Assembly (NCBI GenBank): GCA_920105625.2
Contig: OV050032.1
Span: 127,703,829 to 127,767,828 of the forward strand
Source: Clusia tigrina
Lineage: Eukaryota; Arthropoda; Insecta; Diptera; Clusiidae
DNA length: 64,000 nt
Direction: 5' to 3'
Shown here piece by piece: positions 11,560 through 21,785 of this stretch. Below the pieces are notes generated by a model. That model saw nothing but the letters and a program-made list of their open reading frames with translations, searched no databases and was not told the origin of the DNA. Within the stretch, counting starts at the first letter, position 1, and the number at the start of each line of letters is the position of its first letter. The translations under genes and the position numbers were made by a program.

Positions 11560-14010
11560 TTACCCGGAGAGACTCTTGCTCTTCTGTATCTTGAACCATA
11601 GTCCTTACATTACTCGGTACTTGGTATTGGAGAACATCTTGCTCCTCCTTCTCCTAGAAAGTAGTTCTTACATTATTCTTTCTTCTTTTCTTTTGGCTTT
11701 CCATTCTACTGGTCTTGACTGGATCGCAGGAAGTTTCCCTGGTTTCCTTGTTGGAACTGTTTGTGCTTGCATTCCGCTGCTCGATGTCCGAGTCGTCCAC
11801 AAGAAAAGAATTTCAACCCCTGTGTGGTGTTGTTTATTCTCGCCCCATTTCCGGAACACCAAATCGGGCGCTGCTGATTACCCCCTGGGTTGAAAGGATT
11901 TCTTCCTTGGTTAATTCCTTCTGTTGAATTAGCTCGGGGACTACTGAATTTACCCCGCTGTACCTCCTGGGTGGATCCAGGCACCTCCTAGCTGGCTGAA
12001 TCCTACTCTGATCCCATTTTGTGTCTCCTTGGCACTGTCTACTTGCCTCATGACCATATGTTTGGAATTCCATACAGTTGGGCGTGTTTTTGCGTGTGAT
12101 ACACTCATCCCTTGTATGCCCTATTTTGTTGCAAAATGAGCAAATGGGTGTTCTTTGTTGCAATCTCTCGACCGAGAATTCTCTGTCCTTTTGTTGCGGT
12201 ATACATAAACCTACAGACTTCCCGTGTGTTCCGTCGTTGTATCACACCTGCCTCTGCATCCGTGTTAGTTCAGCAGATTCCACCTGCTGTCGCTCGCTGC
12301 TGGATTGCTGCTTCAGCGGCAGAGACCGCTTCAACTAACTTTGCCATACTCCTCTACGTTACATTACGTGTATAATTTACTAAGTCAATATTTATTAGGC
12401 CTACCTTGTATACTGAAATCATAGCCCGTTCTACTTGCGACTTGTATGCTGCAATGCTTCCTGGAAACTGCCTGTTGGCTTCCGTCTCAGCAGTGTTCCC
12501 CAGTGATATATGCCTTCTCCCCCAAGCTCTCAGGTCCTCGCCGGGTTTCTGAGTGGATTCCAGCATTTCCCGTATGAGACAGTCGTACGACTTTCGTTTT
12601 CAGTATCTTCCATTTAAAAGCACATATAAACCTTTGACAGGGTGCCTACTGAGCTAAGCGCTAGTAAATCAAACGCATTACCTGTGGTACTTTGCCTAAT
12701 ACACTTTATTAAGTGTTCCCCGTCTGGTTCCGGGAGACTCTGTTGCGCTACCTCACAGCCTTCTTTAAAGCGCCTGATCTCAGTTCTCGGATCATACATC
12801 TCAACCCCTGAGAACATGGGCACAAACTTTTCCACCGCATGAGCTACTTCCAGAATCCCCATTTTACTTCTTTGTATTTTTCTAATCGTTGACAAAATCT
12901 TAGCCTACTAATCTTTTGGGCGATTTCCAGATTTACTTAGCTCGGATCTGACAAGTACTCGACAAGTGAGGGACTTAAACTAATTAGTCTTCGACTGTCA
13001 GCTCACGCAGGCGAATTACTGTCTACAGTATTGTGGATTTGCTCCATTGTTAATGGTTCTGGCTATTTTAGTGGTATACCAGTATTTTATTGTGTACCGG
13101 ACTTTCAGAGAAAAAGGCTGAACACCGATCTCAGACGCGCCAAACAAAAATTCTGCCTGCCTCTTCACTAAACACTACTCTTGACTTTACCACGCGTCTT
13201 ATCCCTTCTGGTGTTAAATATTCCGGCCAGCGAACTTCCGGAGGAAATGTCAACACTATCTGCGTATATCCAGCCGATGTTTATTTTGATCTTCATATAT
13301 TTCTTGCGGTACTATTGGTCGCCCTGCCTCTTTTAAAATCGGCGCACTCTTTCTCTAACAACGATGCTCCTTCCTCTGTGTCTGTTAACCCTTGAGAAAG
13401 TTGCTTCGCCTCATTCTCAAAGTACTCTTTCTATGCTCTCAAATCTTCCGTTTCTTTATGAAATAGGAACAATTTCAACTTTGTTCTGATCTGAATTACT
13501 GTCCAGGCTTGATCCTCTACCTCTAATGGCGAGACGGCTCCCCACGTTTGCCTGCTTCCACAATTCCTGAGCTTCTTCCCTGCTCGTATTCACTTCGAAC
13601 TGGTCAACTAGTTTCCCAGTAAACAGTTCTACCTCTGACTGTACCGATTTTAATTTATTCTTTACTTCCTCGTCAAGTGAAACTTAACTCATAGTTTGCT
13701 GTCCCTCTAATTCAGAATTAAACGTATCTGCCCATTCGTTGACCAGACTATCGATGTATTCTCCACAATTTTCCGCAAATTATTTTCGTTTGCTGTACTT
13801 GACCTCGTGAGGTAACAACAACTCGTGGTTCCTGTTGAACTCTCTCTCCCCAGATGTTGCAACTATGTTATCCGGTAGCGGTAATACGCGTTGTCCTTCC
13901 GCAACTTGCCGTCTTTCTTAAAGTTTTGGATTGCCCCGCCAATTTGTTCTTGTATAAGCAGAGTCTTCTGCGCTTTCTTTGTCATTTCCAAAGACCAGAA
14001 CAGAAGGCCT
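11560..14010 (-). pseudogene. gag: gypsy family A gag (broken)
   Basis: Leftward from about 14010 the frames follow the gag of the copy at 44809-46821. There is a coiled, charged N-terminus (about 13990-13690). The segment with R-W-P-E-Y-L-T-P-E-G-I lies near 13210-13170, the capsid-like piece at 12895-12614 starts MSTIRKIQRSKMGILEVAHA, and further helices lie at 12566-12354. A CCHC knuckle I-C-S-F-C-N-K-I-G-H-T-R-D-E-C is at 12148-12104. A second knuckle, C-G-R-L-G-H-R-A-A-E-C, lies in another frame at about 11830-11800. That makes this a two-knuckle nucleocapsid region. At least five frame breaks are present. Confidence 0.7.
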
Positions 14011-14900
14011 GTTCCCAAAAATGATTTTTAAATGAAATATAATTATAGTTTAAACTAGATTTATTGATTCCAATTTTATCACATTACTTGTACAAAAATT
14101 TTACTGCATTAGTCATATTTTACTTATCGCAAGTATTCTTTTATTACTTGAAGAATGAATAGAATTTTACTTTGACTTAAAATAGTCTCAGGCGGCCGCT
14201 GTTCCTCCAATGATCCTTCGGCAATCCAATTCAGTGTTATATTCATATCTTAATTATCAATAATTAATTAACGCCTTATACCCCAAACCAATTCATATAC
14301 TCCAAAAGTTTAGAAGAAAAATTCAACATGCCCGTTTGATAGCCTCATTAATTTTAAAATTCATTTTCTTACCAAACTTAAATGCGTAATAATTTACCAA
14401 AAATTTCTTTCTACTGTCAAAATCCAAAATTACATACTTAAATCCCGGTAATTTGAATCCATTAATCCGAAACGTATGCGCAATGTAATAAGAGTATTTT
14501 AATGTTGTATGCATCTACTGATGTATTCTTGCCAAATACCTTAAGCTTAAATGTGCCTTTAAATATGTATCTAAAAGGTCCTTAATGACAAACAAAGACA
14601 ATCCCCCACTACAAAATCCTAACAACTAAGCTGACATACCCAGATCATAACGACGTTACTATGGTTGCCAAGACATAGTCGCGTGCAACAGCATAATAGC
14701 TCATAGTGTTGCAATTTCTTTGACCAGCATTGCGGCGCTTTCAGAGTCGCAGAAGTATCTACTTATACTACGCTATTAATACTTATACTCACCATTGTCC
14801 TTTTTGGTGACATCTCAATTTGGTCGAGTTTCCTACAGATTTTTTGCAGAATGCTTCGCCTGCTTCAGGGTTCCTTGCCCAAGGTTTCCTCCTGTATGTC
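14011..14900 (-). other. Leader of family A copy 2
   Basis: AT-rich leader without a coding frame. The block 14610-14780 is the counterpart of 2270-2440 and of 43390-43560, with the shared atcctaacaactaag and cgcagaagtatctact segments. The block 14800-14900 carries a gcttcagggttccttgccc segment also present in reverse at 43240-43275. Confidence 0.6.
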
Positions 14901-14919
14901 GTGATGACTGGCTGCGCCA
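14901..14919 (-). other. Primer binding site, tRNA-Ser type
   Basis: Minus strand TGGCGCAGCCAGTCATCAC, 3 bases from the LTR inner end at 14923. It has the same TGGCGCAG start as copy 1 (2617-2637) but differs downstream. Confidence 0.65.
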
Positions 14920-14922
14920 AAA

Positions 14923-15827
14923 TATTGGGGTCCTGTCCGTTGTCGTCGCTTTTTGTAGCGAGCGCCCTTTAGCTACCGGTAATAGGCGAGTTATGTCCCC
15001 AATGCAACCCGATCCCTCACATTTATTAAAATAAGTAAAGAAGCTGATTCGGCGCATTTTTGCATGCACCGAACTGCGATCATAAAAGAATATTATTTTA
15101 TTTAATGTAGAAAACAGCAACACATGTATGTGTGTGTAAACAAGTTACGTTAGTTAAAATATTCACATTCTATGCAATAATGTTATCCCTTAGTTTTTGT
15201 TATTATATAACGGATGGTCTCAAGTACAGTTAAGGCTCCAAATGCAAAATATGCTTAGTAGCATAATTTGCGCTTCAATGCCAACCGAATTTGAGTAGAG
15301 AAAATATTTTAAGTCAGTCTTAAGATCGAAGTGGTGGAATAAAGACAATCGAATTGAAAACATTCTCGTTTTAGTTTAACACCATAACTGGCGCGGGCGT
15401 GGACGAAGAACTGGTGGTTCCTAAAAAGGCGCTTATAGCTGCCAGTTAAAACACCGCGTTCTTTTAGTTGTAAAATACAGGAGAGAACTTTATTGCTTAA
15501 AATCTTAAGTCTTATATACTAATTTACAATGAATTCTTACTATAGGTAAGCACCTTTCTGGTGCTTCAATTACGCAATTGTTGATTGGTTAACCAACTGA
15601 CCTACTGAATATGAGAATGTCGACGGTGCATACTAGAGGCCAATGTCTGTCGTCAACTCGATTGCGGAACTGTGACACCCTAAAAGTTCACATAATGATT
15701 AATAATAAATATTATTTATTTATAGTATTTGCACCCTAAAAATATGTTACAAATTCTAACTACACCAAATGTGTAGTGTCTGTTAGTAGTTGGTTTGGCG
15801 CAGATACCTTAATTCTGACTCACAACA
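14923..15827 (-). repeat. 5' LTR of family A copy 2, split by a solo LTR
   Basis: The outer end reads TGTTGTGAGTCAG on the minus strand at 15827-15815 and the inner end ccccaata at 14930-14923. After removal of the insertion at 14989-15389, about 500 bp remain, the length of the 3' LTR. The two LTRs align well over the segment ggcgcttatagct...gttcttttagttgtaaaata (15430-15480 versus 7745-7795), so they belong to one element. Confidence 0.8.
14989..15389 (+). mobile_element. Solo LTR (401 bp) nested in the family A LTR
   Basis: The insert starts AGTTATG and ends CATAACT, a perfect 7-bp terminal inverted repeat. It is flanked on both sides by GGCG (14985-14988 and 15390-15393), a 4-bp target duplication. 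AGTTA...TAACT ends with 4-bp duplications are typical of gypsy-group errantivirus LTRs. A polyadenylation-like aataaa at about 15338-15343 lies 50 bp from the right end, which suggests plus orientation. No internal coding sequence remains, so it is a recombination product of an LTR element that is otherwise absent from the window. Confidence 0.75.
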
Positions 15828-15849
15828 GTTATCTTATTTATTTCATATA

Positions 15850-16374
15850 TATAAATATATTTATATAAATTTTTTTGTGTTTACAATTAGTTGCTGTCCA
15901 TTCGCAGAAAAACTCCTTTCGACGTAGTCTTCTGATGGTTTACTATTTTTGTTGAGGAGGCGTAAAAGTACGTCGACATTACCAAAGCTGTTTGTTGAAA
16001 TGAATTTCATGTGAAAATTATACGGTAGGTAAGCAGGTAGGTAAATCGGCCGCCCGAAGGTCGCACTTAGACAAACATTGACTCTTTGTGATACCGCAAG
16101 AGACATCAGTTCCCATCCCTTTCAAAGGTCCAGCCATTTGGAGCGTTTAATGAAGCAGTTGATGGGGCTAGATATCTCCCAGAGTCTAGGAAGTAGCCGC
16201 CTAGGAAAGTGCACCTCCTTCTGGAAACGGCTGGACATTTTCAGAACAGGCGTACAAAGGACTCTTCCTCCTCCTCGTCCTTGCAACTAATGCAGAAGTC
16301 GTTAGAGGCAATCCCCAGCCTACACATGTGTGTGCCTAGAGTCCAGTGTCTCGTTAGGACGCTAATCACGGAAC
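15850..16374 (-). pseudogene. LOA-B ORF2 C-terminal zinc/tail region
   Basis: In shifting frames the translation reads S-V-I-S-V-L-T-R-H-W-T-L-G-T-H (16374-16325), then G-I-A-S-N-D-F-C-I-S-C-K-D-E-E-E-E-E-S-F (16310-16255). That is the H-W...C-x-x-C...E-E-E-x-x-x-H/L segment that follows RNase H in LOA-like ORF2s. A tail in the frame ending near 15900 follows. The matching segments of other relics here are at 23989-23720 and 24372-24049. Confidence 0.6.
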
Positions 16375-16379
16375 CTATG

Positions 16380-16614
16380 TGTAGTGTATGAAGACTACCA
16401 ACGTTGTCTGTAAACTGTTATGTACGAAAACTGTTTACAGACACTGTTGAGATAACTGCTCTTTTCTTTTGTATTTACATATATAGAGAGTTCGTTCTCA
16501 TTCTTGTATGCTAGCGGACGGACGTGCGTTTTATCTATTAAAAATAGTTAAATATAATTTGCAGTTCAAGTCATATTTTAATTCAATAAAATATTTGTGC
16601 GTAAATATTAAACA
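16380..16614. mobile_element. Probable copia-like solo LTR inside LOA-B
   Basis: The LOA-B reading frame is interrupted exactly here. Joining the flanks restores the transition from the ...L-N-R-Q-S-I RNase H tail to G-S-V-I-S-V. The insert begins TGTAGTGTATG and ends TAAATATTAAACA (TG...CA), about 235 bp. It contains tacatatatagagag (about 16477-16491, TATA-like) and aataaaatatttg (about 16585-16597, polyadenylation-like). A perfect 11-bp inverted repeat (tgtctgtaaac/gtttacagaca) spans 16405-16443. The target duplication is short or mutated (ctatg left, caatg/atg right), so the class is an inference. Confidence 0.5.
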
Positions 16615-17196
16615 ATGCTTTGTCTATTTAGAGCCACTAGGTCCTTAGAGCGCTTGACATTTATCTCTGGCCAGGTTTGTCTAGCTATTTGACATCCTGA
16701 AAATTCACACCAGCGCCTGCCGGCTGTGCCTAAGGATATTGTATTTACTAAGAGCTTACATATGGCAATAGGAATACCGAAGTTCGACCTATCTGGTTCA
16801 ATCGGTATGGTAGTACCTTCACGGGCAAGTTCATCCACCTTGCAGTTCCCTGGAATATCTCTGTGACCGGAAGCCCAGCACAGATGCAGACAGGTCAGCT
16901 TAGCTATCTCGTCTAAAGATTTGCGGCAGCTCTTGATCAAGTCCAGATACCATATTCTTCCTTAGCCAAGACAGTGCTGCCTCTATAGAAGCGACCTCTG
17001 CCTGAAAAACACTGCAGTAGTCGGGCATCCTAAACGACATGTTAATTTCCAAATCTTCTGAGAATACACCACCTCCCACCCTACTCTGTAACTTGGATCC
17101 ATCTGTGTAGATGTGAACCCCTTCTACATGAGGAGGGATGCCATCCTTCCATTCCCTGGAGGGAATGGAGATGCATATACCATTGAAGGCGTACAT
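16615..17196 (-). pseudogene. LOA-B RNase H domain
   Basis: The frame 17196-16900 contains G-V-H-I-Y-T-D-G-S-K-L, the first RNase H acidic motif (I-Y-T-D-G-S). It continues with G-G-G-V-F-S and F-Q-A-E-V-A-S-I-E-A-A, the glutamate helix. The frame 16940-16608 continues with H-L-C-W-A-S-G-H-R-D-I-P-G-N-C-K-V-D-E-L-A-R, the terminal motif where the expected P before G-H is S. The S-D-S-Q segment is lost at the frame junction near 16930, evidently by a small deletion. Confidence 0.75.
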
Positions 17197-17378
17197 TGGT
17201 GTGATGTAATCAAGAGAGTCAGGAATACGAGTACCCTCAAAATGTCTTACAATAGACCCATTAATGCGAAGCTTTTAGCATTATAGCTGAGTTTTCAGCA
17301 ATTTTTTCGCCAAAAAGCCTAACAGGCAGCAAATTGATCATAATGTCCAATGCTGCCGTTGGAGTCGTTCTAATGGCA

Positions 17379-18300
17379 CTACTTATGAATACCTCTGCCA
17401 TTATGAAGGACTGGTCGTAACACAGCTGAGTATACCCAATAGGCTAACTTAGGCTGTAACCCCCATTTGTTACCTATAAGTCTTTTGCAAGAGTACACAG
17501 CTACCTGAGCCTTCCTAATGCGTTCGCTTATATTAGCCTTCCAGTTCAGCTTCTTATCTAGGATCACGATCAAAAATTTAGCCTCCTCGACAAGGTCAAT
17601 CTACAATGGTCTACACCCATTAGTTTTGGAGCGATAAATTGAGGAATTTTATACTTCCTAGTGAAGAGCACCAGCTTAGTCTTGGTCAGATTAACCCCCA
17701 ACCCACAGTCAATAGTCCATTTAGAGAAAATGTTCAACATGTGTTGCATCAAGTCCCTCAAAGGGGATATGTATTTTCCCGAGATACAAATAGCAACATT
17801 ATCCGCATACGCAACCAGCTTGCACCCTTCCCTCTCCAGTCAAGATTCCAGAGTAGGGGTGAAAGGACTCCACCTTGAGGTGTGCCTCTGCACACGGACT
17901 TCTTGGCTGACTCCGCCCCAGCTGTGAATTGATTATCCTCCTACTAACCATGTTTTCAATCCAACTGCTAACGGTGGGTTCCACCTCCAAGTCTCGCATC
18001 GCATGTTGTTAAAAACTTCCTTAATGTCCAGGAAAGCCGCTAGGCAGAACTCCTTGTTATGCAGGGAGCACTCAATACGAGAAACTAAGGAGTGTAAAGC
18101 GGTCTCAACCGATTTACCCTTGAAGTAGGCATGCTGAGAGACTGACAGCTTCTGTCTGTCTATAGTGAGCCTTAGATGAATGTCTAACAACCTTTCCAGG
18201 ATTTTCAGATAGAAGCAGGACAGACTAATGGACTAATGGAGGGGATAAGTCCCCTGGAGCTGTGTGCGAACTTTTGCCGGCCTTTGGTATAAAAATGACC
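17379..18300 (-). pseudogene. LOA-B reverse transcriptase
   Basis: Pieces in order: 18190-17933 has S-Q-H-A-Y-F-K-G-K-S-V-E-T-A and A-A-F-L-D-I-K-E-V-F-N-N, which is motif A with the catalytic D. 17999-17799 covers the palm with the A-D region (V-A-Y-A-D-N-V in an alternate frame near 17800). 17761-17570 has W-T-I-D-C-G-L-G-V-N-L-T-K-T-K. 17573-17379 has I-V-I-L-D-K-K-L-N-W-K, the thumb L-G-x-x-L-D-x-K-L-N-W. Frame breaks separate them, so no enzyme can be made. Confidence 0.75.
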
Positions 18301-18389
18301 CTCACATGTTTCCATGAATCTGGAATATACGCTTATTCAGGACGACTATTGTAGATCTTTAGCAGCCACTCTATTATAAGATTCTCTGG

Positions 18390-18872
18390 CTACTGAATTT
18401 CAATTGGAGCTACACCAGCTGGGCCAGCTGCTTTAAATGGTTTGAAACTACGGATACCCCATTGCAATTTTGGCTTCGTGACTATGTCTGAGATGAATTC
18501 ACCGCTGGGTTCATTCGCGCTGGGTTTCGTTCTTCGCAGAATGATGCTCGAGCAACCAGGGAAGTGAGTCTCTAGAAGAAGCTCTAGTATCTCATTACTA
18601 TTTGAAGTCCAAGATCCATCCTCCCTCCTCAGGTAACCAGGTACCATTGGAGCAGTTGATAGGATCTTGCTCAAGATGGAAGTCTCAGAGATATCTTCTA
18701 CGTCACCGCAAAAGTTTCTACACGATTCTCTTTGTGCCTTCGTAAGCTTAGAGTTGAAGGCTCTGAGTGCTGTCTGATATAAAGCCCAGTCTGCACTATC
18801 TCTCGACTTTTTTGCGTTGTTGAAAAGTCTCCTACAGTTTTGTCTGAGTCCCCTGACTTCCTCCCCCACCAC
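18390..18872 (-). pseudogene. LOA-B linker between endonuclease and RT
   Basis: 160 residues, open throughout. It has the helical, basic segment with R-Q-N-C-R-R-L-F-N-N-A-K-K-S, then W-A-L-Y-Q-T-A-L-R-A-F-N, the LOA/R1-type linker. The C-terminal part reaches R-S-F-K-P-F-K-A-A-G-P-A-G-V, which corresponds to the K-P-x-K-A-A-G-P-D-G-I-x-P motif just before RT, with D replaced by A. Confidence 0.65.
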
Positions 18873-19380
18873 ATGGGTTTTTGTTTCCCCCTTGGTCTAC
18901 TGAGGGGGCAAGAGACCAATAGAGCCTTATTACGAGCAACCGTTAGAACCTCCACAGACCTATCAATTTCGGCACACGTGATGTCGTGGTGCGCATTGGC
19001 ATCGCATCCCATAATTACAGCCACCCGTTGAGCCTTTGCATCCACAACAAGCTTCCGTAGGTTGGCTTCTGGAAGCATTTCGTGGTCATGGGCCATAAAG
19101 CACGACACCAGCCAGTACAGTCCCTTACCAGTTTCCAGTCAGACGGCCGTTAAATCCCTGTTGCTGTAATTGGGGAGAATAAATGAGCTAACATTATTCC
19201 TAATGAGGATACTAGACCTAGGTCTTACTTCACTTACGGTATACAGCAAGCTGTAATTAACAGTCCTGAGACCACAGACCAAGTCCCCGTATGTCCAGAG
19301 TTCTTAGATCAGGACAACGTCTACTCCGCCTTTTGCAAGACGGAGCTGAAAACTAGCAGATGCCGCCTTCGAGTGATAGA
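18698..19380 (-). pseudogene. LOA-B apurinic-type endonuclease
   Basis: Frame 19108-18698 includes V-A-V-I-M-G-C-D-A-N-A-H-H, the G-x-D-x-N-A-H-H catalytic motif of LINE endonucleases, and continues with S-R-P-R-G-K-Q-K-P-M-W-W. Upstream, 19380-19110, the sequence remains LINE-like in other frames. The enzyme would nick target DNA to prime reverse transcription. The downstream S-D-H motif was not found, so the domain is incomplete. Confidence 0.6.
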
Positions 19381-19581
19381 AGTTTATCTCAACTATTCGT
19401 AGCACCTTTTCTAATAGTAGCGCTGGTCACATCCTCCACCGTGACATCGCACTTAGACTCCGAGTCTGATTCCAGAAGGATTTCACTGAGCGTGGTTGTC
19501 CCTAAGAGACTCACCACCCCCACAGTGGACACAGAGCCAGAATGTTCCGGGTGCATGGCGGAGTCCTCAGCAGCAGCAGGA

Positions 19582-20010
19582 TCAGCAGTTACCTTCTGAA
19601 GGATTCACTCCCACTTGATCCATATCAGACGGTTGCCTGTCCTTTTTGTAGACCTTGAGGTTTGTGGATGGGAAGCCATAGCCCACGACCCAATTGGATT
19701 CAGTCAGAGTCATCAGAGATTGGGCGTTCACCACAAGGGTTACTGACCTGGAATCCCCTCTTGGTTCCTCTACTTTAGTCACCTTTAAATTTTTAGTCGG
19801 GAGCTGCTGGTTGCTCAACTTAATGATCTCCAAGATAGCCTCAGGGTCAGACGGTTCGGCTGGGATCCATGCGCGCGCTCTTGGTCTATTAGGGATCAGG
19901 TCCCTAGGTACAACTTCGAGCCTTACGCCTGGCCATGCTTGACCTATCCTGGAGATCGCAATCCTATATAGGTCGACTGACCTTTGATCCGCGCAGGCAA
20001 TCAGCTTCAC
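19582..20010 (-). pseudogene. LOA-B ORF1 C-terminal domain (DUF4780-like)
   Basis: 142 residues starting MKLIACADQRSVDLYRIAIS. They contain W-P-G-V-R-L-E-V-V-P-R-D and R-P-R-A-R-A-W-I-P-A-E-P, the hallmark of DUF4780-like ORF1 ends (A-R-x-W-I-P). The fold is thought to bind nucleic acid. The start is set by the junction with the plus-strand copy at about 19984-20010, not by a real start codon. Confidence 0.65.
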
Positions 20011-20588
20011 GTGGCTCTGATGACATCCGCTGTCGCATGCAATGACAGCAGATCAGCCATGCTTTACATGAATGCGGTAAGCAAGGTTGGCGAGATTCGG
20101 CCGGGAGCCAGGCTAGAAGCAGTCAGCAGGGAGGAAGTTCTCAGTAGACCCAGAGCTCGGGTGTCGATCCCGGATCAGTCAGCTGAACCGGCAACGATAG
20201 AGGAGATATGCAGATCTTGTAATAGGGACGTGCCAGGCCATAACTAGAAGTTGGGGAAACTAGAGGAGCCAGTGGACTGTAGGAGACAGGTGTTATTGAT
20301 TCTGAACGGCGAATCTCATGCCCCACTGGCATAGAGGAAAGAGTTAGTCAGGTTCGGGTTCGTGTTAGTTGACGCAACTATGCACCGCAAAGACGGACTT
20401 TGGAACTGGAGGACAAAGAGAGTGACAAAATTAGCGTGTGTAGCGGTGGTGAAGAAGGGTTGCCCAGCAGCCAAAGGTCAACTGACTCAGTGCAGCTGCC
20501 CGGGGTCGGACAACTCTTTGAGGAAGACGTCCTCCACGACTATACCCAAGGAGAGGAGGACACTGACGTGACGATAGTGGAGATGTGA
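19984..20588 (+). pseudogene. LOA-D ORF1 C-terminal domain (DUF4780-like)
   Basis: The frame starting MIRAGNQLHVALMTSAVACN keeps R-P-G-A-R-L-E-A-V-S-R-E-E and R-P-R-A-R-V-S-I-P-D-Q. This is the same pattern as LOA-B with the W of A-R-x-W-I-P changed to S. After a frame change the tail 20362-20588 is charged and acidic (E-L-E-D-K-E-S-D) and ends just before the ORF2 start at 20596, the usual ORF1/ORF2 spacing. Confidence 0.6.
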
Positions 20589-20595
20589 AGGATAG

Positions 20596-20960
20596 ATGAA
20601 AGTTTTCAAGCTGATAGCCGCCCAAAACACAGGTAAGCCTAATGCTTGTATACTAGCAAAGGATACTATTAACATTTTCTTGCTACCTCAGCTAAGAAAT
20701 GACGATACAGTGGCGGCACGCATTGAACTGCAACACAGCAACTTTTGGTTATCCTTTGCTTACATGACCCATGATAAGGACGCCTCACCGGGGGAGGTTC
20801 CGGCATTAGTGATGACCCCCACTGACTCACAAATTCAAGGGGTGAGTCAATTTTAGACTTATCATAAAAAAACAAGCTTATTGTCTTAAATTTAGGCTCA
20901 GAGCCGACATTCATAACAAACAACAGAAAGGAAGTTTCGGATATTATCTTGACTTTCGAT
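20596..20960 (+). pseudogene. LOA-D endonuclease fragment
   Basis: The frame starts MKVFKLIAAQNTGKPNACIL and continues with F-L-L-P-Q-L-R-N-D-D-T-V-A-A-R-I-E and F-W-L-S-F-A-Y-M-T-H-D. This is typical of the middle of LOA endonucleases; the metal-binding N-terminal part is missing. A further piece near 20893-20945 reads G-S-E-P-T-F-I in another frame. It is truncated by the LTR fragment at 21042. Confidence 0.55.
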
Positions 20961-21041
20961 CAGTTTCGAACGAAATCGAATATCGATTTCGAGTTGAACT
21001 TCTTAGTATCTCCAGTCAAGATAAAAAGAAAAATACGAAGG

Positions 21042-21722
21042 TGTTGGGGTCCGTGTTCGTTGGTGTCCTTGGGAGCGTCCTCTTGATGCCTTCCCTGGGA
21101 GCGCGTGTACCTACAAACCTAACATCACTCTTGTTAAATAAAACACTACATCACTCTTTTACGTTAAAACATCAAGCCGATACATTCTTAAAATCATAAT
21201 TCTTATATACTATTTACAAAGAATACTTTAAGTCTACGTACTGACCTTTCTGGTGTTTCAGTTTCGAACCTGTTAATTGTTGTCAGTTGGTGAAGCCAAC
21301 TGGTCTACTTTACTATAAAAATATCGACGGTGCATTCTAAATTCCAATGCCCTTCGTCGACCCGACTGCGGAACTGTAACACCCTAAAACTTTACATATT
21401 AATTAGTACATAAATTCTGGCTATTTACAATACACGTACCCTAAAAATATGTGCTTTCTTACTTGACTTCATTGCTTAAAGCTAACCACACCAAATGTGT
21501 AGTATCTGTTAGAACTCGGTGCTTTGAGTCAACTACGCGCAGGTAGCTTGATTCTAACTCACAAAATCCCTCCCCTCTTTCGAAAAGAAGTTAGTGCAAC
21601 TAACTTCTAATAAATATCTACAATATTTTTTTTTGCACTGTAAACAAATCTGGGCATTTCTTTAACTCTATAATACATTTATATACTTTGTTTTATTTTT
21701 ATTTTTTAAATCGCCTTATTTG
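21042..21722 (-). mobile_element. Family A gypsy fragment: 3' LTR plus 160 bp internal
   Basis: The LTR spans 21042-21564: tgttgggg at the start, ctcacaa at the end, read on the + strand. The sequence to 21722 matches the 3' internal end of the copy at 54200-54370, including the polypurine tract (ccctcccctctttc) and the gcactgtaaacaa block. The rest of the element is missing. The LTR keeps the hairpin-forming cagttggtgaagccaactg at about 21283-21301. Confidence 0.8.
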
Positions 21723-21785
21723 GGTGAATAAACCAACTACGAAGAGCAAATCTACAGAGACGGCGTACCGTTACTCATTGGCTTA

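Larger units (their letters stand above)
7646..15827 (-). mobile_element. Ty3/gypsy family A, copy 2 (two LTRs, pol deleted)
   Basis: Read on the minus strand: 5' LTR 15827-14923 (enlarged by a nested solo LTR), Ser-type PBS 14919-14901, leader, gag (about 14010-11560), a pol stub that jumps from just before protease to the RNase H end, integrase (11388-10600), a 2-kb region without ORFs and the 3' LTR (8180-7646). Compared with the copy at 42981-54811, roughly 2 kb is missing at 11390-11430. That removes protease, all RT and most of RNase H. The env gene is not recognisable either. Both LTR inner ends read tattgggg on the + strand. No clean target-site duplication was seen. Confidence 0.85.
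15850..20010 (-). mobile_element. LOA/I-like LINE relic (LOA-B)
   Basis: Minus-strand LINE with ORF1 end (20010-19582), endonuclease (about 19380-18698), linker (18872-18390), RT (about 18300-17379), RNase H (17196-16615), and a C-terminal tail (16374-15850) after a 235-bp insertion. The order endonuclease-RT-RNase H and the ORF1 C-terminal domain resembling DUF4780 fit LOA-like elements. Every domain has frame breaks, yet they can be followed continuously. The 3' end abuts the family A LTR at 15827. Confidence 0.75.

Noticed and set aside
7642..15831. Target duplication for family A copy 2
   Set aside because: Flanks read agtt/gttt and gtta; at best 3 of 4 match and the LTR edge is uncertain by one or two bases, so not claimed.
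20935..21000. Near-palindrome cgaaatcgaatatcgatttcg
   Set aside because: Short, with an unpaired centre in an AT-rich LINE remnant; no partner element or repeat ends.
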